Of a stretch of DNA of 64,000 nt, positions 1 to 9,019 are shown piece by piece. The notes below the pieces were generated by a model that saw only the letters and a program-made list of their open reading frames with translations, was not told where the DNA came from and did no database searches. The translations under genes were made by a program, and so were the position numbers. Each line of letters begins with the position of its first letter. Positions within the stretch are counted from its first letter, which is position 1. This stretch comes from Solirubrobacteraceae bacterium (GTDB lineage: Bacteria; Actinomycetota; Thermoleophilia; Solirubrobacterales; Solirubrobacteraceae), in contig JAUYGN010000028.1 in the NCBI GenBank assembly GCA_030690545.1, positions 17,181-81,180 on the forward strand. The letters run 5' to 3'.

Positions 1-81
1 GCCGCCTGCGACCGCCCGCAGTTGCGCCACCGACCAGGCGTCGTCCTCATAGCCCCAGCCCCAGTGATTGCGCCTGCGCAT
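1..81 (-). CDS. FAD-binding oxidase, N-terminal 27 residues (partial, runs off the window)
   Basis: The minus strand opens with ATG at 81 and stays open to the window edge, giving 27 codons that begin MRRRNHWGWGYEDDAW. The NHWGWG(Y/F)ED start resembles the N-termini of FAD-linked oxidases of the glycolate-oxidase / alkyldihydroxyacetone-phosphate-synthase type. A TATCTT hexamer ends 8 nt before the ATG, as in the leaderless-looking promoters elsewhere in this window. Divergent from the glycosyltransferase gene. Only the extreme N-terminus is visible, so the family call is tentative. Confidence 0.5.
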   Translation of the reverse strand, partial: MRRRNHWGWGYEDDAWSVAQLRAVAGG

Positions 82-104
82 CGTGCGCGAAGATATCCCC
101 AACG

Positions 105-1205
105 ATGCCGACCACCATCTCCGTCTTCACCGCCTCGATCGGCGCCGGGCACGACGTGCCCGCCAACGTCCTCGCCGGCGCACTGCGCGAGCGCGGCGCC
201 ACGGTCGACGTCGTCGACGGGCTCGAGGTCGCCGGTCCGCTCGCGCGCGCGACCATCGACCGCGCCTCGTCGCTGGACTCGGCGGTGGGCAGAGTCGCGT
301 TCGAGGCGGCCTACCTCCTCGGCACGGGCCTTGCTCCGCTGCGGCGCGCCGGCTCGAAGCTCGTCGAGCGGGCGATGGGCGGTCGCCTGGAGGACCACCT
401 GAGCGCCCATCCTGCCGACGTCGTCGTGTCGACCTATCCGCTCTGGAGCGAGCTGTTCGGGCGCATGCGCAGCGCCGGCACGCTGACGGCGCCCGCCGTC
501 AGCGCGATCACCGACCTCGCCGCGTTGCGCTACTGGGCGCATCCCGGGATCGACCTGCACCTGCTCACGCATCCCGAGTCCGAGCCCGAGGTGCGCTGGA
601 TCGCCGGGCCGCACACGCGCGTCGAGGCCGTTCACGGGCTGACCGACCCGCGCTTCGGCGATCCGCCCGAGCGCCTTGCCGCGCGCGCCGAGCTCGAGCT
701 GCCCTCGCGCGGCGCGCTCGTCGTCGTCTCCGGCGGCGGCTGGGGCGTCGGCGACCTGCGCGGAGCGACCGACACCGCGCTGCACTACGGCGCCAACACC
801 GTCGTCGTGCTCGTCGGGTACAACGACGGCGCGCGCGAGCAGATGCAGGCGGCCTACGGTGCCGACGACCGCGTCCAGGTCTGGGGCTTCACCGATCGCA
901 TGGTCACGCTGCTGTCGGCCGCCGACGTGCTGATCCACTCGACCGCCGGGCTGACCGTGCTCGAGGCGCTGATCTGCGACTGCCGGGTCATCTCCTACGG
1001 CTGGGCGCGCGGTCACATCCGCCCGAACAACACGGCCTACGAGCGCCTCGGGATGGTCTCCGTGGCGAAGAACCGCCCGCAGCTCGCGCACGCGCTCGTC
1101 CACGCGCTCGCCGCCCCGCCGGTCGGTCCGCAGCGTCGCGAGCTGCCGACGGCCGCCGAGCTCGTCCTCGGGCTCGTCGAGCCGGTGCCGATCCACGCCG
1201 CCTGA
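105..1205 (+). CDS. MGDG-synthase-like glycosyltransferase (GT28 family)
   Basis: 366 residues. The N-terminus has the MGDG-synthase-like signature FTASIGAGHDVPANVLAGAL, where the GxGH element lies in the acceptor domain. The C-terminal half shows the GT28 nucleotide-sugar lobe: VVVSGGGWGVGDL near 206-218, then STAGLTVLEAL near 279-290. In this family the enzymes move a hexose from a nucleotide sugar to diacylglycerol or a similar lipid at the cytoplasmic membrane face. Acceptor and sugar cannot be told from sequence. It is followed by the Nudix gene after 76 nt and may share its transcript. No signal peptide or clear membrane segment, consistent with a peripheral membrane enzyme. Confidence 0.75.
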   Translation: MPTTISVFTASIGAGHDVPANVLAGALRERGATVDVVDGLEVAGPLARATIDRASSLDSAVGRVAFEAAYLLGTGLAPLRRAGSKLVERAMGGRLEDHLSAHPADVVVSTYPLWSELFGRMRSAGTLTAPAVSAITDLAALRYWAHPGIDLHLLTHPESEPEVRWIAGPHTRVEAVHGLTDPRFGDPPERLAARAELELPSRGALVVVSGGGWGVGDLRGATDTALHYGANTVVVLVGYNDGAREQMQAAYGADDRVQVWGFTDRMVTLLSAADVLIHSTAGLTVLEALICDCRVISYGWARGHIRPNNTAYERLGMVSVAKNRPQLAHALVHALAAPPVGPQRRELPTAAELVLGLVEPVPIHAA

Positions 1206-1268
1206 CGTCGCCCCGGCCGGCCGCCGTCGCCGGCGCGGCATGCGCGCTCGCCGGCCCGGCCCGCGAAC

Positions 1269-1274
1269 TATCGT
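1269..1274 (+). promoter_or_regulatory. Probable -10 hexamer TATCGT for the Nudix gene
   Basis: TATCGT ends 7 nt before the ATG at 1282 and no Shine-Dalgarno sequence lies between, the arrangement expected for a leaderless mRNA. No convincing -35 element is seen. It also argues for the ATG at 1282 over the in-frame ATG at 1240. Confidence 0.4.
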
Positions 1275-1281
1275 TGCGGTG

Positions 1282-1938
1282 ATGCAGCAGCCGGCCATCC
1301 TCGCTCGCGGCCACTGGCCCGCCGAGCGTGTGCGCGCACGCTGGCACGCCGAGCGCTACGTGGCCCCCGAGCCGATGGACGAGGCCGCGGACGCCGCGAT
1401 CGCGGCCCTGCGCGAGCGCGGCTCGCCGAGCCACGACGGGCTCTCCGGTCGCCTCGTCACGCACGCCGAGCAGGGCGACGAGCTGACGATCGAGCTGCAG
1501 CCGGCGCGCTGGGCGCTGCGCCTCGTCGAGGGCGACGCGTCGCACTCGATGGCTGCGCTGACCGTCACGCGCGCCGCCGACGGGCGCTGGCTCGCCGGTC
1601 GCCGAGCGCCCTGGCTGTCGTCCTGGCCCGGTCGCTGGGCACTCGGCGCCGGCGGCGCCGTCGACGTCGGCGAGAGTCCGGCGCACACGCTCGCGCGCGA
1701 GCTGGACGAGGAATGGGCGGTGCAGCCCGAGCGCCTGACCGTCGAGGCGCTCGTGCGCCTGCCGCACCAGCTCGTCATGGTCGTCGGCCTGGCCTGGCTG
1801 CCCGACGGCGCGGAGATCGAGATGGACGCCGAGCACGACGCCTACGCCTGGTGGCCGGCCGACGTCGCCGCATGGCCCGCGGAGGCCGACGAGCCGCTGC
1901 GCCGGATGGCGACGCTGCTCGCCGCCCACGGCCGATGA
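1282..1938 (+). CDS. Nudix hydrolase domain protein
   Basis: 218 residues from the ATG at 1282; an upstream in-frame ATG at 1240 would add 14 arginine/proline-rich residues and is less likely. A full Nudix box (GX5EX7REUXEE) is visible at about residues 131-150 as GAVDVGESPAHTLARELDEE, carrying the metal-binding REXXEE core. It is preceded by a beta-rich half resembling an N-terminal recognition region. Nudix enzymes hydrolyse nucleoside diphosphates linked to another moiety; the substrate is not predictable here. Its stop overlaps the start of the next gene (ATGA), so the two are translationally coupled. Confidence 0.75.
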   Translation: MQQPAILARGHWPAERVRARWHAERYVAPEPMDEAADAAIAALRERGSPSHDGLSGRLVTHAEQGDELTIELQPARWALRLVEGDASHSMAALTVTRAADGRWLAGRRAPWLSSWPGRWALGAGGAVDVGESPAHTLARELDEEWAVQPERLTVEALVRLPHQLVMVVGLAWLPDGAEIEMDAEHDAYAWWPADVAAWPAEADEPLRRMATLLAAHGR

Positions 1939-2252
1939 CCCGCCTGCTGACCTTCGAGCGCCTGAAATGGGCCTCGTTCGCGCATTCCGCGGCGTACACC
2001 GGGCTGCTGATCACGATCTTCACGGGCCCCGACGGGCTGAAGACCGTGCTCGGCTGGGCGCACGGCATCGGCTGGATCGCGATGTCGCTGGCCTGCATCG
2101 TCGCGCTGCGGCTGCGGGTCATCAACCTGCGCCTGGCGGCGGCCGTGGCCGTGCTCGGTGGCGTCGGCCCGTTCATCGGCTCGGCGGAGTTCGTGCGCCA
2201 GCACCGTCGCGGCGCCGGCACCCCGGTCCGCCAGACGTCCACGAGCGCGTAG
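1935..2252 (+). CDS. Small integral membrane protein, DUF3817-like
   Basis: 105 residues with three hydrophobic stretches (about 14-31, 40-58 and 63-82) and a basic C-terminal tail. The pattern of a first helix, a GWAHGIGW loop, then two more helices resembles DUF3817 integral membrane proteins, whose function is unknown. The start ATG overlaps the Nudix stop by four bases, so expression is probably coupled. The ORF continues upstream in the same frame inside the Nudix gene, but that part is arginine-rich shadow sequence. Confidence 0.55.
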   Translation: MTRLLTFERLKWASFAHSAAYTGLLITIFTGPDGLKTVLGWAHGIGWIAMSLACIVALRLRVINLRLAAAVAVLGGVGPFIGSAEFVRQHRRGAGTPVRQTSTSA

Positions 2253-2289
2253 GGAGGGATACTCCACCGTCTAGAGTGGGAGGTCTCGG

Positions 2290-5200
2290 ATGGCCGTGGA
2301 CACGACAGTTCAGGTGACGCTTCCCGCGATGGGCGAGTCGGTCCGCGAAGGGACCGTCCTCGAATGGCACAAGCAGGAGGGCGACACGGTGCAGGCCGAC
2401 GAGACGATCGTCGACGTGTCGACCGACAAGGTCGACGCCGAGGTTCCCGCGCCGGCCTCCGGGACGCTCGCGACGATCCTCGTCGGCGAGGGTGAGACCG
2501 TCGCCGTCGGCAGCGTGCTCGCCGAGATCGCGCCCGGCGACGGCACGGTGTCCTCGCAGCCGGCCGAGCCGACCGAACCGGCCCCCGGGACCGCGCCTGG
2601 CGACGGTGCCGAGCTCGACGAGCCGATCGATCCGACCGCTCGGCGCGCCGAGCCGGCCGACCAGCCCGCCGAGCCGGCGGCGGGCCCCGGCCGCGATGAC
2701 GACGGCGCACCTGCCTCGCCCGTCGCTCGCCGCGTCGCCGCGGCCGAGGGGATCGACATCGCGGCCGTGCAGGGCAGCGGTCCGGCGGGGCGGATCACGA
2801 AGGCCGACGTGCTCGCGGCCAAGACGGCCTCGGCCGCCAACGCCGCCCCGGTCGGCTCGGCTCCGTCTCCCCCGACGGGCGCCACCGCGCTGAAGGGCGG
2901 CGCGGCGATGCTCGCCCGCTACATGGAGACCTCGCTGGAGGTCCCGACGGCGACGTCGCTGCGCACGATCACGGTCACGGCGATGACCGGCCGCCGCGCG
3001 GAGCTCAAGGCGGCGGGCCACAAGATCTCCTTCACCCACCTGATCGCCTACGCGATCGCGCGCGCGGCGACCGAGCAGATGCCGGTGATGACCCACCACT
3101 TCGCCGAGATCGACGGCAAGCCGCATCGCATCGACGACGGCGCCGTGCACCTCGGGATCGCCGTCGACGTCGAGCGCAAGGACGGCAGTCGCACGCTGAT
3201 GGTCCCGGTCATCCGCGACGCCGGTCGTCTGACGTTCCCCGAGTTCCTTGACGCGTTCGGCAACCTGATCGCCCGCGCCCGCGAGAACAAGCTCAGTGCC
3301 GACGACCTGGTCGGCGCGAACGTCTCGCTGACGAACCCCGGCGCGATCGGCACGATCGCCTCGGTTCCGCGGCTGATGGCCGGCCAGGGCACGATCGTCG
3401 CGACGGGCGCGATCGGCTACCCCGCCGGGCTCGAGGCGGTCGGCAAGATGATCGGCGCCGAGAAGGTCATGACGATGACCTCGACCTACGACCATCGCGT
3501 CATCCAGGGAGCCGAGTCCGGGCGCTTCCTGAAGGTCGTCGAAGAGTACCTGCAGGGCGAGCACGGCTTCTACGAGCAGCTCTTCCACGAGCTCGGCTCG
3601 CAGCTCGGGCCGTCGCCGTCGCCGCCTGCCCCTGTCGCCGCAGCCGTCGCCGCCCGTGACGCGGCCAGCGGCGAAGAGCAGCCGTCCGCCCCACCGCCGG
3701 CCGGCGAGCCCGACGACGAGCTGCTGCGCGCCGTGCAGGCCGCCGTCTCGCTGCTGCGAGCGCACCGCACGCACGGCCACCTGGCGGCGCGGCTGGACCC
3801 GCTCGGCCGCGAGCCCGAGGGCGATCCGGCGCTCGATCCCGAGCCGCTCGGGCTGACGCCGCAGCTGATGGCCCGCATCCCGGCGCAGATCCTGCGGATC
3901 GACGTCCCCGGTGCGACGCTCGCCGACGCGCTGCCGCACCTGCGCGAGACCTACTGCGGCACGATCGCCTACGAGATCGAGCACATCGCCTCGCATCGCC
4001 AGCGCACCTGGCTGCGCGCGAAGATCGAGTCCGGCGAGTTCCGCGCGCCGCTCAGCGCCGACGAGCAGAAGGCGCTGCTCAAGCGCCTGATCGAGGTCGA
4101 CGCGCTCGAGCGCTTCATGCACAAGGCCTACCTCGGCCAGAAGCAGTTCTCGATCGAGGGCCTGGACATGACCGTGCCGATGCTCGACGAGCTGATCCAG
4201 CTGTGCGCGGCGCACGGCGGGCGCGAGGTCGTGCTCGGGATGGCGCACCGCGGCCGGCTCAACGTCCTCGCGCACAACCTCGGCCGCCCGTACGACACGA
4301 TCTTCGCCGAGTTCGAGGGCGCCTCGACGCTGGAGGCGGTCACGACGATCCCGCAGGGCGGCACCGGCGACGTGAAGTACCACCACGGCGCGCAGGGCTC
4401 CTACCAGCTGCCCGACGGCTCCTCGATCCTCGTCAACCTCGAGTCCAACCCGTCGCACCTGGAGTACGTCGGGCCGGTCGTCACCGGCGCGACGCGCGCG
4501 GCGCAGACGACGCGGATCGGTCCGCACGCGCGCCGCGACATCGACTCCGCCGTGCCGATCGTGCTGCACGGCGATGCCGCGCTCCCGGCGCAGGGCGTCG
4601 TGCCCGAGACGCTCAACCTGCAGGCGCTCGACGGCTACTCGGTCGGCGGCACGCTGCACCTCGTGCAGAACAACCAGGTCGGCTTCACGACCGATCCCGA
4701 CGACGCCCGCTCGACGCGCTGGGCGTCGGACGTCGCGAAGGGCTTCGACGTGCCGATCATCCACGTCAACGCCGATGACGTCGCCGCCTGCCTCGCCGCG
4801 GTGCGGCTGGCGTTCGCGTTCCGCCGCGCGTTCGGCCACGACGTCATGATCGACCTGATCGGCTACCGCCGCTTCGGCCACAACGAGGCCGACGAGCCCG
4901 CCTACACGCAGCCCGAGCAGGCCGCGCGAATTCGCCGCCACAAGCGCGTCGCCGAGATCTGGGCCGAGCAGCTCGTCGCCCAGAACGTCGTCACGACGCG
5001 CGACGTGCAGCGCCAGAAGGACGAGGTCTGGGGCGAGCTCACGCGCCTGCATCAGCAGCTCAAGGCACAGATCGAGCGGGCCGCCGAGGTCGGCGAGGTC
5101 GACCAGCCGACGGGCGAGTACACGCTTGACCGCTCGCCGTCGCCGGAGGTCAAGACCGCCGTCAGCGCGACGCGCCTGGAGGTGCTCAACGACGAGCTGC

Positions 5201-6357
5201 TGCGGATCCCCGACGGCTTCACCGTGCACCCCAAGCTCGTCAAGCAGCTCGACCGCCGCCGCGAGGCGATCGGGCCCGACGGCGGGATCGACTGGGCGCA
5301 CGCCGAGTCGCTGGCGTTCGCCTCGCTGCTGACGGAGGGCACGCCGATCCGCCTGACCGGCCAGGACGTCGAGCGCGGCACGTTCTCCCAGCGTCATGCC
5401 GTGCTGCACGACGCGAAGACCGGTCAGACGATCTGCCCGATCCAGTCGCTGCCGGGCGCGCTGGCGCCCTTTGAGCTGCACAACTCGCCCTTGAGCGAGG
5501 TCGCCTGCCTGGGCTTCGAGTACGGCTACAGCGCCGAGGCGCCCGAGACGCTCGTCCTGTGGGAGGCGCAGTTCGGCGACTTCGTCAACTGCGCGCAGGT
5601 GATCGTCGACCAGTTCATCGTCTCAGGCCTGGCGAAGTGGGGCCAGACGTCGCGCCTCGCGCTGCTGCTTCCGCACGGCTACGAGGGCTCCGGTCCGGAG
5701 CACTCCAGCGGGCGCCTGGAGCGCTTCCTGACGCTGGCGGCGGAGGGCAACATCCGCGTCGCGAACGTCACGACCCCCGCGCAGTACTTCCATCTCATCC
5801 GCCGCCAGGCGCGGATCGCCAAGCAGCGCCCGCTGATCCTGATGACGCCGAAGTCGCTGCTGCGCCTGCCGCAGGCGACGAACCGCATCGCGCATCTCAG
5901 CGAGGGGAAGTTCTTCCCGGTCCTGGCCGAGCCGCGCGTTCCCGTCGAGAAGGTCACGCGGCTCGTGCTGTGCACCGGGAAGATCTACTACGACCTCGTC
6001 GGCCATCCGCGGCGCGGCGAGGTGCCCGGCGTCGCCGTCGGCCGCGTCGAGCTGCTGTACCCCTTCCCGCAGGGACAGATCCTCGAGCTGATCGAGTCCT
6101 ACCCCAACCTGCGCGAAGTCGTCTGGGCGCAGGAGGAGCCGCGCAACATGGGCGCGCGCTCGCACATGTTCCCGCGCCTCATGCAGATCCTTCCCGAGGA
6201 GCTGAAGTTCGGCTACATCGGTCGGCCCGAGCGCGCGTCGCCGGGCGAGGGCTACCCGGCCGCCCATCTCGCCGAGCAGTCGCGGATCGTCGAGACGGCG
6301 CTCGACCTGTCGGTCCCGGTCTCGCTGTATCCCGTCAAGACGCCGGGCGAGCGCTAG
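2290..6357 (+). CDS. kgd: One-chain 2-oxoglutarate dehydrogenase E2-E1 (Kgd/OdhA type) with its own lipoyl domain
   Basis: 1,355 residues; a GGGAGG ribosome site lies 6 nt before the ATG. Order of domains: lipoyl domain 7-80 with lipoylation Lys47 in STDKVDAEV; Pro/Ala/Glu linker; peripheral-subunit-binding domain about 142-177 (PVARRVAAAEGIDIAAVQGS); succinyltransferase core about 200-425 with TYDHRVIQG (His402); Pro/Ala linker; ThDP-dependent E1 from about 470 to the end (motifs GMAHRGRLNVL, DLIGYRRFGHNEADEPAYTQP). It should oxidatively decarboxylate 2-oxoglutarate and pass succinyl to CoA in the TCA cycle, with an E3 supplied elsewhere. Corynebacterial OdhA and mycobacterial Kgd have the fused E2-E1 part but lack the N-terminal lipoyl and E3-binding domains seen here. 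Stands alone, convergent with acetoacetyl-CoA synthetase. Confidence 0.92.
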   Translation: MAVDTTVQVTLPAMGESVREGTVLEWHKQEGDTVQADETIVDVSTDKVDAEVPAPASGTLATILVGEGETVAVGSVLAEIAPGDGTVSSQPAEPTEPAPGTAPGDGAELDEPIDPTARRAEPADQPAEPAAGPGRDDDGAPASPVARRVAAAEGIDIAAVQGSGPAGRITKADVLAAKTASAANAAPVGSAPSPPTGATALKGGAAMLARYMETSLEVPTATSLRTITVTAMTGRRAELKAAGHKISFTHLIAYAIARAATEQMPVMTHHFAEIDGKPHRIDDGAVHLGIAVDVERKDGSRTLMVPVIRDAGRLTFPEFLDAFGNLIARARENKLSADDLVGANVSLTNPGAIGTIASVPRLMAGQGTIVATGAIGYPAGLEAVGKMIGAEKVMTMTSTYDHRVIQGAESGRFLKVVEEYLQGEHGFYEQLFHELGSQLGPSPSPPAPVAAAVAARDAASGEEQPSAPPPAGEPDDELLRAVQAAVSLLRAHRTHGHLAARLDPLGREPEGDPALDPEPLGLTPQLMARIPAQILRIDVPGATLADALPHLRETYCGTIAYEIEHIASHRQRTWLRAKIESGEFRAPLSADEQKALLKRLIEVDALERFMHKAYLGQKQFSIEGLDMTVPMLDELIQLCAAHGGREVVLGMAHRGRLNVLAHNLGRPYDTIFAEFEGASTLEAVTTIPQGGTGDVKYHHGAQGSYQLPDGSSILVNLESNPSHLEYVGPVVTGATRAAQTTRIGPHARRDIDSAVPIVLHGDAALPAQGVVPETLNLQALDGYSVGGTLHLVQNNQVGFTTDPDDARSTRWASDVAKGFDVPIIHVNADDVAACLAAVRLAFAFRRAFGHDVMIDLIGYRRFGHNEADEPAYTQPEQAARIRRHKRVAEIWAEQLVAQNVVTTRDVQRQKDEVWGELTRLHQQLKAQIERAAEVGEVDQPTGEYTLDRSPSPEVKTAVSATRLEVLNDELLRIPDGFTVHPKLVKQLDRRREAIGPDGGIDWAHAESLAFASLLTEGTPIRLTGQDVERGTFSQRHAVLHDAKTGQTICPIQSLPGALAPFELHNSPLSEVACLGFEYGYSAEAPETLVLWEAQFGDFVNCAQVIVDQFIVSGLAKWGQTSRLALLLPHGYEGSGPEHSSGRLERFLTLAAEGNIRVANVTTPAQYFHLIRRQARIAKQRPLILMTPKSLLRLPQATNRIAHLSEGKFFPVLAEPRVPVEKVTRLVLCTGKIYYDLVGHPRRGEVPGVAVGRVELLYPFPQGQILELIESYPNLREVVWAQEEPRNMGARSHMFPRLMQILPEELKFGYIGRPERASPGEGYPAAHLAEQSRIVETALDLSVPVSLYPVKTPGER

Positions 6358-6449
6358 TGTCGTGAGTCAGAAGTTCGCATGCATCTGACGGCGCCGGACC
6401 GCGTCTGCCGGTACTAGGAACGCTGAGCTCGACCGGCGGCAGCGGCGGG

Positions 6450-8405
6450 CTACGCGCCCCCCGCTCGCTCGCGCGCGAACCGCGCGAACCAGTCCAGCGC
6501 AGCGGGGTTGGCCAGCGAGCCGCGGCTCGCTGCGAGCTCGGGCTCCAGGCCGCCGAGGATCCGCTTGACGGGCACCTCGAGCAGCTTGCCCGACAGCGTG
6601 CGCGGGACCTCGGCGACGGCGTAGACGTCGTCGGGCACGTGGCGCGGCGAGCAGTCCGCGCGCACCCGGCGGGCGATCGCGCCGCGCAGGTCGGCGGCGA
6701 GCTCGTGCCCGTCGTCGCGCAGCACGACGAACAGCGCCAGCCAGCCGTCGACGTCGACGACGAGCGCGTCGACGACCTCGTCGAGCGCCAGCACCGCGCG
6801 GTAGATCTCGCTCGTGCCGATCCGCACGCCGCCGCGGTTGATCGTCGCGTCGCTGCGCCCGGAGATGACCGCCGTCCCGCGCGACGTGATCTCGATCCAG
6901 TCGCCGTGGCGCCAGACGCCGGGGTACGTCGCGAAGTACGCCTCGTGCAGCCGCGCGCCGTCGGCGTCGTTCCAGAACGACAGCGGCATCGACGGCATCG
7001 GCTGCGTGATGACGAGCTCGCCGACCTCGTCGACGAGCGGCCGTCCGTCCGGGTCGAAGGACTGCACGTCGCAGCCCAGCGAGCGCGCCTGCAGCTCGCC
7101 CTCGACGACGGGCAGCAGCGCCACGCCGCCGACGAACGCCGTGCAGACGTCGGTCCCGCCGCTCGTCGAGAACAGCCAGACGTCCGGTCCGAGCTCGTCG
7201 TAGATCCAGCGAAAGCCCTCCGGTGCCAGTGGCGAGCCGGTCGAGCCGACGCTGCGCAGCGCGCTCAGGTCGCGCCGCCCACCCTCGCCTTCGCCGACTC
7301 GCAGGGGCGCCACGCCGGCCGTCACGCAGCCCGCGATGTACGCCGCGCTCGTGCCGAAGCAGGTCACGCCGGCGTCGGCCGCGAGCTGCCACAGGCGGTC
7401 GGGCGTCGGCGTTGCCGGGCTGCCGTCGTAGAGCACGATCGAGGCCGGCGTCAGCAGCACCCCGACGAGGAAGTTCCACATCATCCAGCCCGTCGTCGTG
7501 AACCAGAACACCCGATCGCCGGGCCGCGCGTCGAGGTGCAGGTTCTGGTGCTTGAGCTGCTCGAGCAGGATCCCGCCGTGACCGTGGACGATCGCCTTCG
7601 GCAGGCCGGTCGTGCCGCTCGAGTACAGCACCCACAGCGGATGGTCGAAGGCGACCGGCTCGAGCACGAGCTGCGCGGCATCGACCGCGCCGAGGAAGCC
7701 GTCCGGCCAGCCGGCGCCGTCGAGCTGGCCGAACGTGACGAGCGTGCCGCCGACCTGCGCGTGGATCTGCTGTACGGCGGCGCCGCGGTCGAAGTCGCGC
7801 CCGCCGTAGCGGTAGCCGTCGACGGCGAGCAGGACCTTCGGCTCGATCTGCGCGAAGCGGTCGATCACCGAGCGCGCGCCGAAGTCCGGCGAGCACGACG
7901 ACCAGACCGCGCCCAGCCCGGCGGTCGCCAGGAACGCCGCGACCGTCTCGGGGATGTTCGGCAGGTACGCGGCGACACGGTCGCCGCGGCCGACGCCGAG
8001 CGTCCGCAGCCCGGCTTGGATGCGCGCTGCCAGCGCGCGCAGCTGCCCCCACGTCATCTCCTCCGGCGCGCGCAGCTCCGATGCGTGGCGGATCGCCACG
8101 GCATCGTCGTCGCGGCCACGAAAGATGTGCTCGGGATAGGACAGCGTCGCGCCTGCAAACCACCGTGCGCCGGGCATCGCCGCGCCGTCGAGGACCGTCT
8201 CGGGCGGCCTGTCGAAGCGGACCGCGAAGTACTCCGCGATCGACGACCAGAAGCCCTCCACGTCGCCGACCGACCACCGCCACAGCTCGTCGTAGGCCGC
8301 GCAATCGACGCCGTGACACGCCGCCAGCCAGTCCATGTAGGACCGCAGGCGCGTGTCCCGCGCGAAGGCCGCGCCGGGCTCCCACAGCTTGCGGCCGGCG
8401 TCCAC
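6450..8405 (-). CDS. aacS: Acetoacetate-CoA ligase (acetoacetyl-CoA synthetase)
   Basis: 651 residues of the ANL adenylating superfamily, starting at GTG 8405. The N-terminal cap with GARWFAGATLSYPEHIF is typical of acetoacetyl-CoA synthetases as opposed to acetyl-CoA synthetases. The P-loop YSSGTTGLPKAIVHGHGG and the region VGSTGSPLAPEGFRW follow, and the C-terminal swivel domain contains the RTLSGKLLEVPVKRIL lysine region (about 607-622). The reaction is acetoacetate + ATP + CoA to acetoacetyl-CoA, used in ketone-body or polyhydroxyalkanoate salvage and leucine catabolism. A TAGGCT hexamer 6 nt upstream suggests a leaderless transcript. Encoded singly, with YceI immediately upstream on the same strand (20 nt). 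Confidence 0.88.
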   Translation of the reverse strand: MDAGRKLWEPGAAFARDTRLRSYMDWLAACHGVDCAAYDELWRWSVGDVEGFWSSIAEYFAVRFDRPPETVLDGAAMPGARWFAGATLSYPEHIFRGRDDDAVAIRHASELRAPEEMTWGQLRALAARIQAGLRTLGVGRGDRVAAYLPNIPETVAAFLATAGLGAVWSSCSPDFGARSVIDRFAQIEPKVLLAVDGYRYGGRDFDRGAAVQQIHAQVGGTLVTFGQLDGAGWPDGFLGAVDAAQLVLEPVAFDHPLWVLYSSGTTGLPKAIVHGHGGILLEQLKHQNLHLDARPGDRVFWFTTTGWMMWNFLVGVLLTPASIVLYDGSPATPTPDRLWQLAADAGVTCFGTSAAYIAGCVTAGVAPLRVGEGEGGRRDLSALRSVGSTGSPLAPEGFRWIYDELGPDVWLFSTSGGTDVCTAFVGGVALLPVVEGELQARSLGCDVQSFDPDGRPLVDEVGELVITQPMPSMPLSFWNDADGARLHEAYFATYPGVWRHGDWIEITSRGTAVISGRSDATINRGGVRIGTSEIYRAVLALDEVVDALVVDVDGWLALFVVLRDDGHELAADLRGAIARRVRADCSPRHVPDDVYAVAEVPRTLSGKLLEVPVKRILGGLEPELAASRGSLANPAALDWFARFARERAGGA

Positions 8406-8411
8406 GCCGCA

Positions 8412-8417
8412 AGCCTA
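8412..8417 (-). promoter_or_regulatory. Probable -10 hexamer TAGGCT for aacS
   Basis: On the minus strand TAGGCT ends 6 nt before the GTG at 8405, with no ribosome-binding site between. It lies in the 20-nt gap after the YceI stop, so aacS can be transcribed independently of YceI. Confidence 0.35.
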
Positions 8418-8425
8418 CGTCGCGA

Positions 8426-8959
8426 TCAGCCGGTGGGGACCTTGGCCTCGATCTCGACGGCGACGTCGTCCTTGACCTTCAGCGCGCCCATCATCGCCGA
8501 GAACTGCTTGATCTGGAAGTCGCTCTGGCTGAGCGTCGCGCTGCCGCTGACGGTGCCGTCGGCGCCGACGCTCAGCGGGATCGAGACCTGCGAGCTGCCG
8601 CCGGCGATCGAGAGGGTGCCCTTGACGAGCAGCTGGCTGCCGTTGTCCTCGACGCTCGTCGACTCGAAGCTGATCGGCGAGGAGCCGAGCACCTTGCCGG
8701 CGATGCTCTTCTTGATGTCGCCCCTGTCCTTGTCGCTGAGCGGCTTGGCGCCGCCGCTGCCCTCGAGCACCTCCAGCGACGAGGCATCGGCGGTCAGCTT
8801 GACCGACGGGCTGTCGCCGCCCTCGACCGTGCCCTCCCAGCTGCCGACGCCGATCACGAGGTCGTGGCCCATCTTCGCCGCGGCGCCTTCTCTGCCGGTC
8901 TTGACCTTCAGCGACCCGTTGCCGGGCCCGATGGTGTGCGTACCTGCCTGAATTGACAT
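8426..8959 (-). CDS. YceI family protein
   Basis: 177 residues, start ATG at 8959. The length and repeating beta pattern fit the YceI lipocalin-like fold, which binds isoprenoid-type lipids in known members. Recognisable features are the GTHTIGPGNGSLKVKTGREG start and the closing DFQIKQFSAMMGALKVKDDVAVEIEAKV strand region (roughly 146-174). There is no signal peptide, so a cytoplasmic location is likely, unlike proteobacterial periplasmic YceI. A TACATT hexamer 7 nt upstream gives a leaderless-style promoter. Divergent from the YjbQ gene across a 60-bp gap. Confidence 0.75.
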   Translation of the reverse strand: MSIQAGTHTIGPGNGSLKVKTGREGAAAKMGHDLVIGVGSWEGTVEGGDSPSVKLTADASSLEVLEGSGGAKPLSDKDRGDIKKSIAGKVLGSSPISFESTSVEDNGSQLLVKGTLSIAGGSSQVSIPLSVGADGTVSGSATLSQSDFQIKQFSAMMGALKVKDDVAVEIEAKVPTG

Positions 8960-8966
8960 AACCCTG

Positions 8967-8972
8967 AATGTA
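8967..8972 (-). promoter_or_regulatory. Probable -10 hexamer TACATT for the YceI gene
   Basis: TACATT on the minus strand ends 7 nt before the ATG at 8959; no Shine-Dalgarno sequence. Faces away from the YjbQ -10 hexamer at 9005-9010, giving a compact divergent promoter pair. Confidence 0.4.
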
Positions 8973-9004
8973 CCCGCGTGGGCCCCGCGCACGCGGCGCG
9001 TCGT

Positions 9005-9010
9005 TAGCCT
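9005..9010 (+). promoter_or_regulatory. Probable -10 hexamer TAGCCT for the YjbQ gene
   Basis: TAGCCT ends 9 nt before the ATG at 9020. The identical hexamer at identical spacing precedes the PASTA lipoprotein gene (41657-41662), which supports a shared promoter type. No -35 element is evident. Confidence 0.4.
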
Positions 9011-9019
9011 GCGAGGCCG

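Noticed and set aside
2173..5481. 1,102-codon open frame on the minus strand
   Set aside because: Antisense shadow of the 2-oxoglutarate dehydrogenase gene; arginine/valine/leucine-rich low-complexity product with no domain, produced by GC-rich codon bias.
6358..6449. GTCAGA / TCTGAC pair as terminator after the dehydrogenase gene
   Set aside because: Only 6-bp arms with a 12-nt loop containing GCATGC; too weak to call.
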